Assembly: GCA_947465645.1 (NCBI GenBank)
Contig: CANIBQ010000163.1
Coordinates: 1-6,574, forward strand
Source of the DNA: Acidobacteriota bacterium
GTDB lineage: Bacteria; Acidobacteriota; Vicinamibacteria; Vicinamibacterales; UBA2999
Length of the DNA: 6,574 bases
Direction of reading: 5' to 3'
Shown: in pieces, positions 1-6,552 of the stretch
Position numbering within the stretch: position 1 is the stretch's first letter
How the letters are laid out: each line of letters opens with the position of its first letter
The notes under the pieces: model-generated
Told to the model about the DNA's origin: nothing
The model's database searches: none
What the model saw: only the letters and a program-made list of their open reading frames with translations
Made by a program: the position numbers and the translations under genes

Positions 1-155
1 AACGTATCAGTCTCCAGGTCGTGGACCTCGACCTCGCCACCCGACGTTCGACGAGCGACCGAGACCAGATAGCCTGGGCCGGCGCTGAGCTCGCCGCCCG
101 ACTCGAACACCGGCGCGGTCGTCTCGCCGGGCAGGTAGGTCACTCGCGAAGCCAA
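1..155 (-). CDS. Unrecognised protein, N-terminal 51 codons (cut by window edge)
   Basis: Seen: an open frame on the minus strand runs off the window and has strongly G/C-rich third codon positions. It starts MASRVTYLPGETTAPVFESG and continues with a Gly/Glu/Val-rich stretch ending near VHDLETDT. The frames beside it give Arg/Gly/Pro-rich shadow translations. I chose the TTG at 155 because AGGG (167-164) lies 8 nt upstream; a GTG at 143 is the alternative. The frame stays open further upstream, inside the response-regulator gene, but no better start is visible there. The gene begins 17 nt after the stop of the NtrC-type regulator, so it is probably the last-known member of that operon. No signal peptide or membrane segment appears in the visible part. 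I recognise no family, and with only 51 residues any function would be a guess. Confidence 0.6.
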   Translation of the reverse strand, partial: MASRVTYLPGETTAPVFESGGELSAGPGYLVSVARRTSGGEVEVHDLETDT

Positions 156-163
156 TCCAGCTA

Positions 164-167
164 CCCT
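164..167 (-). promoter_or_regulatory. Ribosome binding site deciding a TTG start
   Basis: AGGG on the minus strand lies 8 nt before the TTG at 155 and just after the TGA (175-173) of the preceding gene. It favours TTG-155 over GTG-143, which would be 20 nt away. The position suggests reinitiation or coupled translation after the response-regulator gene. Confidence 0.4.
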
Positions 168-172
168 GGCGA

Positions 173-1591
<1,419 letters not shown>

Positions 1592-1613
1592 GTCGTTTCT
1601 ATCCTTCGTGTCA

Positions 1614-1671
1614 GTACGTAGTGTCCGCCTTCAGGCGGACCGTACGTAGTGTCCGCCTTCAGGCGGACCGT
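1614..1671. repeat. Two perfect tandem copies of a 28-bp hairpin unit
   Basis: Copy 1 is 1614-1641 and copy 2 is 1642-1669, with two further bases of the period to 1671. Each copy holds the inverted repeat GTCCGCC-TTCA-GGCGGAC (1623-1640 and 1651-1668), a 7-bp stem with a 4-base loop, followed by a GTACGTA junction. The array fills most of the gap between the kinase stop codon (TAA, 1673-1671, whose last base is the first base beyond the second copy's core) and the Shine-Dalgarno site of the response-regulator gene. On the minus strand one frame reads VRLKADTTY. There is no U-tract, so this is not a classical terminator. In the mRNA the hairpins could stabilise or process the transcript between the two genes; that is inference. 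Confidence 0.9.
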
Positions 1672-2840
1672 TAGTCGGTCGTGCCGACGACCGGCAGCGT
1701 CAGGCGAATCGTCGTGCCCGCGCCGGGCGAGCTCCGCAGGTCAATGCTCCCGTCGTGCGCGTCGACGATCTTGCGCACGATGGCGAGCCCGAGCCCCGAA
1801 CCCTGGGGCTTGGTGGTGAAAAACGGGTCGAACACGTGATCCGCGATGTCCGCCGCCATGCCAGGCCCTTCGTCGGTAAACTCCACGCGCACCGCGTCGC
1901 GTCCATCCAGGCCGTCGTCGATCCGCACGGCTTCGGCGGTCACCGTGACGCGCCCGGCGACGTTCATCGCCTCGTAGGCGTTCATCAGCAGGTTCGTGAA
2001 GAGCTGCGCGAGCTGGTGCTGATCGCCCTGGATCTCCGGCAGCCCGTCGGGTACGTTGATCTCCACGCTGATCTGGCCGCGCCGCGCTTTTGTCTCCGCG
2101 AGCTGCAGGGCCGACTTCACCGCTTCCGCAACCCCCGTCCGCTCGACCTGCAGCCGTATCGGCCTCACGAATTCGAGCACTTCCTGGACGATGGCGTTGG
2201 CCATCTTCGCCTCGGAGATGATGTCGGTCAGCACCGCCTGCGCGTCCGGCGATTCCGGAATCTTGCGGCGCAGCAGACCAGCCATCACTTCAATCCCCGC
2301 CAGCGGGTTCTTCACCTCGTGGGCGATCGCCGCCGCCATCTCGCCGACCGCCGCGAGCCGGTCGCGAAGCCGCTCGCGCTCTTCGAGCTGCTCCACGCGC
2401 GTGAGGTCCTTGAAGAACATCGCCGCGCCTACCACCTGCCCCGCGTCGTCGCGGACCAGCGCCAGCGTGTAGCCGATCACCTTGCCCGAGGGCCGCAGCC
2501 GAAGCTCCACGCGGTTCGGCAGCAGATTCAAATCGAACACGCCGTTCAACACCCGCACGACCTCGGGGTGATCTCGAAGCACTTCGGCGACCGGCCGTCC
2601 GAGGTCGGTGTGCCGCGCCGTCACCGCGAAAATCCGATACGCCTCGTCGTTGATCAGGGCGAGCGTTCCGTCTCGCGTAATCGCCAGGACCCCGTTGCGC
2701 ATCCCCGACACGATGTGGCGGAAGAACGCGTCGTCGATGTTGCCCGCGAGTCGGGGCGCCGTCGTGGCGCCGCTCCGGGGGCCGGCAACGGGACGACGCG
2801 CCGGCACCCGGCGAACGAGACGGCGACGCGACTTGGTCAT
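1671..2840 (-). CDS. Soluble PAS-domain sensor histidine kinase (NtrB-like)
   Basis: A 389-residue kinase expected to autophosphorylate on histidine and pass the phosphate to the response regulator encoded just downstream. Counting from the ATG at 2840: a basic, Pro/Arg-rich N-terminus (1-30); a PAS domain (about 38-150), then a short charged helix; dimerisation/phosphoacceptor domain with H174 in AHEVKNPL; ATP-binding domain with N-box N283/N287, G1 box TDEGPGM (322-328), F-box FDPFFTTK (337-344) and G2 box GSGLGLAI (347-354). No transmembrane segment or signal peptide is present, so it should sense an internal signal, as NtrB does. The frame can be extended to a GTG at 2924 (417 residues), but the extra 28 residues are Cys-rich, look unlike the family and lack a ribosome site. 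ATG-2840 also lacks a clear ribosome site and sits in a 7-bp repeat, so the start is uncertain. The kinase function itself is not in doubt. Confidence 0.93.
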   Translation of the reverse strand: MTKSRRRLVRRVPARRPVAGPRSGATTAPRLAGNIDDAFFRHIVSGMRNGVLAITRDGTLALINDEAYRIFAVTARHTDLGRPVAEVLRDHPEVVRVLNGVFDLNLLPNRVELRLRPSGKVIGYTLALVRDDAGQVVGAAMFFKDLTRVEQLEERERLRDRLAAVGEMAAAIAHEVKNPLAGIEVMAGLLRRKIPESPDAQAVLTDIISEAKMANAIVQEVLEFVRPIRLQVERTGVAEAVKSALQLAETKARRGQISVEINVPDGLPEIQGDQHQLAQLFTNLLMNAYEAMNVAGRVTVTAEAVRIDDGLDGRDAVRVEFTDEGPGMAADIADHVFDPFFTTKPQGSGLGLAIVRKIVDAHDGSIDLRSSPGAGTTIRLTLPVVGTTD

Positions 2841-2853
2841 TGGTGATTGGTGC
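2833..2853. repeat. Three 7-bp repeats across the presumed kinase start
   Basis: Plus-strand units TTGGTCA, TTGGTGA and TTGGTGC follow one another exactly (2833-2839, 2840-2846, 2847-2853). The presumed kinase ATG (complement of 2838-2840) spans the junction of the first two. The 7-bp period matches the longer arrays elsewhere in the window, though the sequence differs. No Shine-Dalgarno motif is present in or just beside it. Confidence 0.6.
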
Positions 2854-3039
2854 GTTGCTCGACGGAGCCGGACCCCAACCAGGCATTCGCCGAGAGGGCA
2901 AAGGATGTGCCCGAGCCTGCACACCCGGAAGTGGGCGTAAACGGCTGATTTTCCGAGGTTTTACGGCAGAAACCCAACAACACGCCGCTTACAGATTCGT
3001 AAGTGTAACCCAGATTTTGGGGGGAAGAGCGGGGACGAC
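2841..3039. other. Spacer between the ABC-F and kinase genes
   Basis: About 200 bp with no convincing gene. It is the likely site of a promoter for the kinase/response-regulator operon, but I see no good -35/-10 pair or sigma-54 motif on the minus strand. Visible structure: a short inverted repeat CTTAC-N6-GTAAG (2988-3003), whose CTTACAGATTCG is nearly repeated as CTTACGATTCG at 3039-3049, over the ABC-F stop codon. Bases 2945-3020 are noticeably richer in A/T than the neighbouring genes, as expected of a regulatory spacer. No terminator with a T-tract follows the ABC-F gene. Confidence 0.45.
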
Positions 3040-5052
3040 TTACGATTCGGACGCGTGCCCGGAGGCGTGGTCCTGGAGCGCTTCCCACTGGCTGATGAGG
3101 TCGCCGACCTCCCACATCAGGGCGGTGTGGCGGTCGATCGCCTGCTTGGATTTCTCCCGATCGTCGTAGAAGCCGGGAGCGGACATCGCCGCTTCCAGCT
3201 CCTTGACGTCTGCTTCGCGGGCGGCGATGCGCGTCTCGAGCTCCGAGATGCGCTTCCGGAGCGACTCGGCCGCTTTCTGTTTCTTGCGGCGCTCAGCCTC
3301 GTCCTGCTTGCGCGCTTCTCTGGGCTCCAGGCTCTTGGCTTTGGGCTCTGGGCCTGGGGCCTTAGGCTGTGGGCGGTGGGCGGTGGGCTGTGGGACCTCT
3401 GCTTTGGGCCTCGAGCTGGGGCCTGAGGCCTGATTCCTGAGGCCTTCCGGATGCTCCTTGTGCCACAGAAACTCCGCGTAGGTGCCGGGATACACGAGCG
3501 CGTCGCCGTGGCCGATCTCGATGATCTTGGTCGCGAGTTTCTCGACGAAGTACCGGTCGTGCGACACGATGATGAGCGTGCCGCCGTAGTCCTCGAGCGC
3601 TTCGAGGAGGACGTCTTTCGAATCCAGGTCGAGGTGATTGGTCGGCTCGTCGAGCAGGAGCGTATTGGACGGCCGCAACAGCATCCGCGCGACCGCAAGC
3701 CGCGTGCGCTCTCCGCCCGACAGGACTCCCGCCTTCTTGTAGACGTCGTCGCCCGAGAACAGAAACCCGCCGAGGATGTTTCGGATGGCGGGCACCATGT
3801 TGGTGGCCGACCCTGCCTGGAGCGTCTCGTAGACCGTGAGGGTCGGGTCGAGGCGCACCGCTTCGTCCTGCGCGAAGTACTCCATGACCACCTGGTGCCC
3901 GAGCGTGCGCGTGCCGGCGTCAGGTGCTTCCTCGCCCGAGAGCATCCGCATCAGCGTCGACTTGCCGGCGCCGTTCGGGCCGACCAGCGCGATGCGGTCG
4001 CCGCGCTCGATGTGCAGGCTGAGATCGCGGAACACCGTGAGGTTGCCGTAGGCCTTGCGGACATGTTTCAACTCGAGCACCGTGCGGCCGCTCTTCGCGC
4101 AGGTCGGAAACGTGAAGTGGATGCGCTTGCGCTCGGGGGGCACTTCGATCGGCACCACCTTCTCGAGTGCCTTGATGCGGCTCTGCACCTGGGCCGCCTT
4201 GGTCGCCTGGTAGCGGAACCGATCGATGAACATCTTGACGCGCGCCACCTCTTCGTCCTGGTCGCGCTTCGCCTGCCGCAGGCGTTCGAGCATGGCGTCG
4301 CGCAGCTCCACGTACCGGCTGTAGTTGCCGACGTAGTCGGTCAGCTTGCGCAGGTTGAGATCGGTGATGCGCGTGACCACGGCGTCGAGGAAGTACCGGT
4401 CGTGCGAGACGAGGATCACCGCGAACGGGTAGCCGCCGAGGTATTCCTCCAGCCAGTTGCGCGCCTCGAGATCGAGGTGGTTGGTCGGTTCGTCGAGCAG
4501 CAGGAGGTTCGGCCGGCCGAGCAGCAGCTTGGCGAGCGCGATGCGCATCTGCCAGCCGCCGGAGAACGTTTCGGCCGGGCGCTCCAGATCCGCCTGGCTG
4601 AAACCGAGGCCACGCATGACCGTCGCGATGCGCAGGTCCATGCTGTAGCCGTCGCCCAGCCTGAAGTGATCCTGCAGGTCGCTGTACCGTGCCAGCATCG
4701 CGTCGTGCTCGCTCTGCGGCACCGTCGCGTCGCCGAGCCGATGCTCGATGTCGTGCATCTCGGTCTTGATGTCGAGCAGCGGCTGGAAGGCGCTGCTCGC
4801 TTCCTCGAAGACCGTTCGCCCCGAGTGGGTCAGGCCGTCCTGCGGCAGGTAGCCGATCGTCAGGTCGGACGGCTTGACGATGGCGCCGCTGTCAGGCTCG
4901 TCGAAGCCCGCGAGCATCTTGAGGAGGGTGGTCTTGCCGGCGCCATTAGGGCCGCACAGGCCGACGCGATCGCCATCGCCGATCTGCCAGGTGACGTGGT
5001 CGAGCAGCGTGCGGTCGCCGAAGGATTTTGTGAGGTCTGAGAGTTGAATCAC
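3040..5052 (-). CDS. ABC-F family ATPase (ribosome-associated) with C-terminal coiled coil
   Basis: A 670-residue protein with two ABC ATPase domains and no membrane domain, the hallmark of ABC-F proteins, which bind the ribosomal E site and adjust translation. Domain 1: Walker A GPNGAGKT (34-41), signature FSGGWQMR (163-170), Walker B LLLLDEPTNHLDL (183-195, catalytic E188), switch SHDRYFLD (216-223). A charged helical linker (about 240-315) lies where the P-site-tRNA interaction arm occurs. Domain 2: GPNGAGKST (358-366), LSGGERTR (444-451), LLLDEPTNHLDL (465-476), SHDRYFVE (497-504). Residues 535-578 are a low-complexity Pro/Lys/Glu linker, followed by a predicted coiled coil (about 583-665) as in Uup/YdiF-type members. 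All ATPase residues are intact. The start is GTG-5052 (MIQLSDLTKSFG, typical for the family); no Shine-Dalgarno site precedes it because a 7-bp repeat array abuts it. A housekeeping role is likelier than antibiotic resistance, but the sequence cannot exclude the latter. Confidence 0.94.
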   Translation of the reverse strand: MIQLSDLTKSFGDRTLLDHVTWQIGDGDRVGLCGPNGAGKTTLLKMLAGFDEPDSGAIVKPSDLTIGYLPQDGLTHSGRTVFEEASSAFQPLLDIKTEMHDIEHRLGDATVPQSEHDAMLARYSDLQDHFRLGDGYSMDLRIATVMRGLGFSQADLERPAETFSGGWQMRIALAKLLLGRPNLLLLDEPTNHLDLEARNWLEEYLGGYPFAVILVSHDRYFLDAVVTRITDLNLRKLTDYVGNYSRYVELRDAMLERLRQAKRDQDEEVARVKMFIDRFRYQATKAAQVQSRIKALEKVVPIEVPPERKRIHFTFPTCAKSGRTVLELKHVRKAYGNLTVFRDLSLHIERGDRIALVGPNGAGKSTLMRMLSGEEAPDAGTRTLGHQVVMEYFAQDEAVRLDPTLTVYETLQAGSATNMVPAIRNILGGFLFSGDDVYKKAGVLSGGERTRLAVARMLLRPSNTLLLDEPTNHLDLDSKDVLLEALEDYGGTLIIVSHDRYFVEKLATKIIEIGHGDALVYPGTYAEFLWHKEHPEGLRNQASGPSSRPKAEVPQPTAHRPQPKAPGPEPKAKSLEPREARKQDEAERRKKQKAAESLRKRISELETRIAAREADVKELEAAMSAPGFYDDREKSKQAIDRHTALMWEVGDLISQWEALQDHASGHASES
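3318..3450. repeat. In-gene degenerate heptamer array (about 19 units)
   Basis: Read on the plus strand from 3318 the sequence falls into back-to-back 7-bp words: CTCTGGG, CTCCAGG, CTCTTGG, CTTTGGG, CTCTGGG and so on, including two adjacent CGGTGGG units (3374-3387), drifting to CTGAGGC near 3423-3443. The register holds through 3450 although later units are diverged. On the coding (minus) strand it encodes ABC-F residues 535-578. Because 7 is not a multiple of 3, each unit is read in a new frame and the peptide period would be 7 residues per three units. The words match those in the spacer upstream of the same gene. Confidence 0.8.
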
Positions 5053-5055
5053 GGA

Positions 5056-5085
5056 GGCTCTAGGCTTTGGGCTCTTGGCTCTAGG
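5056..5085. repeat. Heptamer array, arm A (abuts ABC-F start)
   Basis: Four exact-register words on the plus strand, CTCTAGG (5058-5064), CTTTGGG, CTCTTGG and CTCTAGG (5079-5085), preceded by GG. Only three bases separate the array from the GTG start of the ABC-F gene, so it occupies the place of the ribosome binding site. It is the inverted counterpart of the array at 5109-5190. Confidence 0.8.
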
Positions 5086-5108
5086 GTAGCCGGTGCTGGC
5101 GCCCGAGG

Positions 5109-5190
5109 CCTAAAGCCGAGAGCCTAAAGCCCAGAGCCTAAGGTCTAGAGCCCAGAGCCCAGAGCCCAGAGCCTAGAGCCCAGAGCCTAG
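5109..5190. repeat. Heptamer array, arm B (inverted relative to arm A)
   Basis: About eleven to twelve 7-bp words on the plus strand: CCTAAAG, CCGAGAG, CCTAAAG, CCCAGAG, CCTAAGG, TCTAGAG, then three CCCAGAG in a row (5151-5171), CCTAGAG, CCCAGAG and CCTAG. These are reverse complements of the words in arm A and in the in-gene array. Within it, 5145-5180 matches the complement of arm A with one extra heptamer and two mismatches in 29 positions, so a transcript could form a long hairpin ending three bases before the ABC-F start. The array overlaps the stop codon and last codons of the preceding regulator gene. Confidence 0.85.
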
Positions 5191-5799
5191 CGCCACAGGA
5201 GCGCCGAGTGCTTTGGCGGCCGCGGCAAGGACTTGTGGAACCCGAAACGGTTTTGTGAGGTAGCCGGCGACCCCGAGGTTGACCGCCTCGATGGCGCTCG
5301 ACTCGGTGGAGAAGCCGGTGATGATGATCACGGGCATCTCCGACTTGATACGCTTGGCCTGGCGGATGAGGGTCAGTCCGTCCATGCCCGGCATCTTCAG
5401 GTCGGCAATCATCAGGTCGTAGTCACCGGCGCGCATCCGGTCGAGCGCGCTGGTCGCATCCGCGGCGGTATCGACCTCGTACTCCGCCAGGGCGAGCGTC
5501 TTCGACAGCAGGTCGCGGATGCTCGCCTCGTCGTCCACGACGAGGACGCGGTGGCGAAGGTGCCGAACCGGGGGGGCAGCAGCGGCGGCCGTGACGGGGG
5601 CGCCGGGCTGGTGGGTCCGCTGGGTGTCGAGCCAGGCGTCGATGTCGCGCTTCCGGAATCGCCACTGCCGGCCTACCCGGACGGCCGGTATTTTCCCCGC
5701 CTTGATCAGGCGATAGACCGTGCGAAGGTTGACCTGGAGGTATTCGAGCACCTCTTCCGTGGTCAGAAACACTTCGTCTGTTGGAAAGTGAGACGCCAA
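5173..5799 (-). CDS. Excisionase-type HTH fused to a receiver domain
   Basis: A 208-residue cytoplasmic regulator. Residues 10-57 form a MerR/excisionase-type helix-turn-helix (LTTEEVLEYLQVN, then VYRLIKAGKIPAVRVGRQ and DIDAWL); residues 62-82 are an Ala/Pro linker; residues 84-200 are a receiver with D89/D90, phosphoacceptor D133 in LMIADLKMPGMDG, T161 and K183. The DNA-binding part precedes the receiver, the reverse of the usual order. The frame is closed by a TAG just upstream, leaving TTG-5799 as the first start; GTG-5772 (before FLTTEEV) is a possible alternative that keeps the whole helix-turn-helix. Neither has a clear ribosome site. The last residues, ALGSGL, and the TAG stop are supplied by the heptamer array. 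No kinase is adjacent; the kinase at 2840-1671 could phosphorylate it, which is speculation. Targets are unknown. Confidence 0.88.
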   Translation of the reverse strand: MASHFPTDEVFLTTEEVLEYLQVNLRTVYRLIKAGKIPAVRVGRQWRFRKRDIDAWLDTQRTHQPGAPVTAAAAAPPVRHLRHRVLVVDDEASIRDLLSKTLALAEYEVDTAADATSALDRMRAGDYDLMIADLKMPGMDGLTLIRQAKRIKSEMPVIIITGFSTESSAIEAVNLGVAGYLTKPFRVPQVLAAAAKALGAPVALGSGL

Positions 5800-5961
5800 A
5801 GCGGGTTCATTCTACTCTAGGGGACAGGCGGCCGCCCAATCGGAACCGGTTCTAATGCACGGAATCCCAAGAAGTTACGTCCTAAGATTGAGGGCAAGCC
5901 ACGCGGCCGCGACGGCCGTCTTACTTACCGACCGGACCGGAGGCCACCGAGTCCCTGGCAC
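5800..5961. promoter_or_regulatory. Divergent regulatory spacer rich in palindromes
   Basis: A 162-bp spacer between the divergently transcribed helix-turn-helix/receiver gene and the sigma factor gene. It holds four perfect 10-bp palindromes: GGCGGCCGCC (5827-5836), GAACCGGTTC (5843-5852), CGCGGCCGCG (5902-5911) and GACGGCCGTC (5911-5920), the last two sharing one base. Three share a CGGCCG core. They could be operator sites for either regulator, though GC-rich DNA yields such palindromes more often than balanced DNA. GGAGG at 5939-5943 lies 18 nt before the sigma factor ATG, too far for an ordinary ribosome site. Confidence 0.45.
5842..5870 (+). promoter_or_regulatory. Candidate ECF-sigma promoter for the sigma factor gene
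   Basis: GGAACCG (5842-5848), 16 bases, then TCCCAA (5865-5870) resembles the ECF-type layout GGAACTT-N16-TCNNA. It would start transcription near 5876, leaving a leader of roughly 85 nt before the ATG at 5962. Autoregulation is common for ECF sigma factors, which makes the position sensible. The -10 match is weak and this was found by eye. Confidence 0.3.
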
Positions 5962-6552
5962 ATGACGACGACTGACGAGGAACTCGTCGCCCGCGCGAAG
6001 GGCGGCGACGCCGACAGCTTCAACCAGCTCATCCTTCGATGGGAGAGGCCGATTTACGCGCTCGCATACCGCGTTATCGGCCGCGAGGAGGAAGCGCGGG
6101 ACGTGTGCCAGGACACGTTCCTCCGCGCCTTCCGGGCGCTGCCCGGGTTCAAGGGCGAGGCGCAGTTCTCGTCGTGGGTGTACCGGATCGCGATGAACCT
6201 GTGCCGCGACTGGATGCGGAAGCAGCGGCGTGCGCCGACGGTGCAGATGCCCGAGGGGGTCGACCCGGTCGAAATGGCCTCGGAGCGCGGGCCGGCCGAG
6301 TCGATCGAGACGCTGGTCGAGCGGCGGGAGCTGAGCGGGGTCGTGGCCGAGGCGATGAAGCTCCTCCCCGAGGATCAGCGGATGGCCATCATCCTGAAGG
6401 AGTACCACGGGATGACGTTTCAGGAGATCGCTGATTTGCAGGGATGTCCGCTGAGTACCGTGAAGACCCGGCTCTACCAGGGGTTGAGCGTATTGCGCCG
6501 GAACCTGGAGAAGAATCGACAGATGGCGCCGCAACTGGTGAAACGCGTATGA
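5962..6552 (+). CDS. ECF-type RNA polymerase sigma factor (RpoE-like)
   Basis: A 196-residue group 4 sigma factor that should direct RNA polymerase to a small regulon when released from its anti-sigma factor. Seen: opening MTTTDEELVARAKGGDADSF typical of the family; region 2 (about 22-90) with DVCQDTFLRAFRAL (47-60) in the core-binding helix and FSSWVYRIAMNLCRDWMRKQ (69-88) for -10 recognition; an acidic linker (95-120); region 4 (about 128-182) with LPEDQRMAIILKEYHGMTFQ (135-154), EIADLQGCPLSTVKTRLYQG (155-174) and a helix-turn-helix at about 152-173. Length is normal and no region 1 or 3 is present. ATG-5962 fits the family start although its upstream GGAGG is 18 nt away. The stop overlaps the next gene by 4 nt (ATGA), as in sigma/anti-sigma pairs. 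Confidence 0.95.
   Translation: MTTTDEELVARAKGGDADSFNQLILRWERPIYALAYRVIGREEEARDVCQDTFLRAFRALPGFKGEAQFSSWVYRIAMNLCRDWMRKQRRAPTVQMPEGVDPVEMASERGPAESIETLVERRELSGVVAEAMKLLPEDQRMAIILKEYHGMTFQEIADLQGCPLSTVKTRLYQGLSVLRRNLEKNRQMAPQLVKRV

Noticed and set aside
1614..1671. Possible CRISPR repeat
   Set aside because: The two copies are directly adjacent with no spacer between them, and no cas genes are nearby.
1755..2846. 363-codon plus-strand frame opposite the kinase
   Set aside because: Composition is that of a shadow frame and no domain is recognisable; the kinase is complete on the other strand.
3020..3040. Terminator after the ABC-F gene
   Set aside because: Only a weak CCC/GGG pairing and no run of T on the transcribed strand.
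3451..5040. 529-codon plus-strand frame opposite the ABC-F gene
   Set aside because: It mirrors the ABC-F gene closely and translates to a Val/Arg/Glu/Asp-rich string without motifs; long antisense frames are expected here.
3040..5052. ABC transporter ATPase
   Set aside because: Two ATPase domains in one chain with a charged linker and no membrane partner nearby fit the ABC-F translation-factor class instead.
5056..5190. Heptamer hairpin as a rho-independent terminator of the upstream regulator
   Set aside because: No T-tract follows either arm on the minus strand, and the hairpin runs up to the next start codon.
5956..5975. TGGCAC at 5956-5961 as the -24 part of a sigma-54 promoter
   Set aside because: No TTGC-type -12 element follows at the required distance, and it sits on the sigma factor start codon.
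5875..6534. 219-codon minus-strand frame opposite the sigma factor
   Set aside because: A His/Arg/Leu/Pro-rich shadow; the sigma factor on the plus strand has clear regions 2 and 4.
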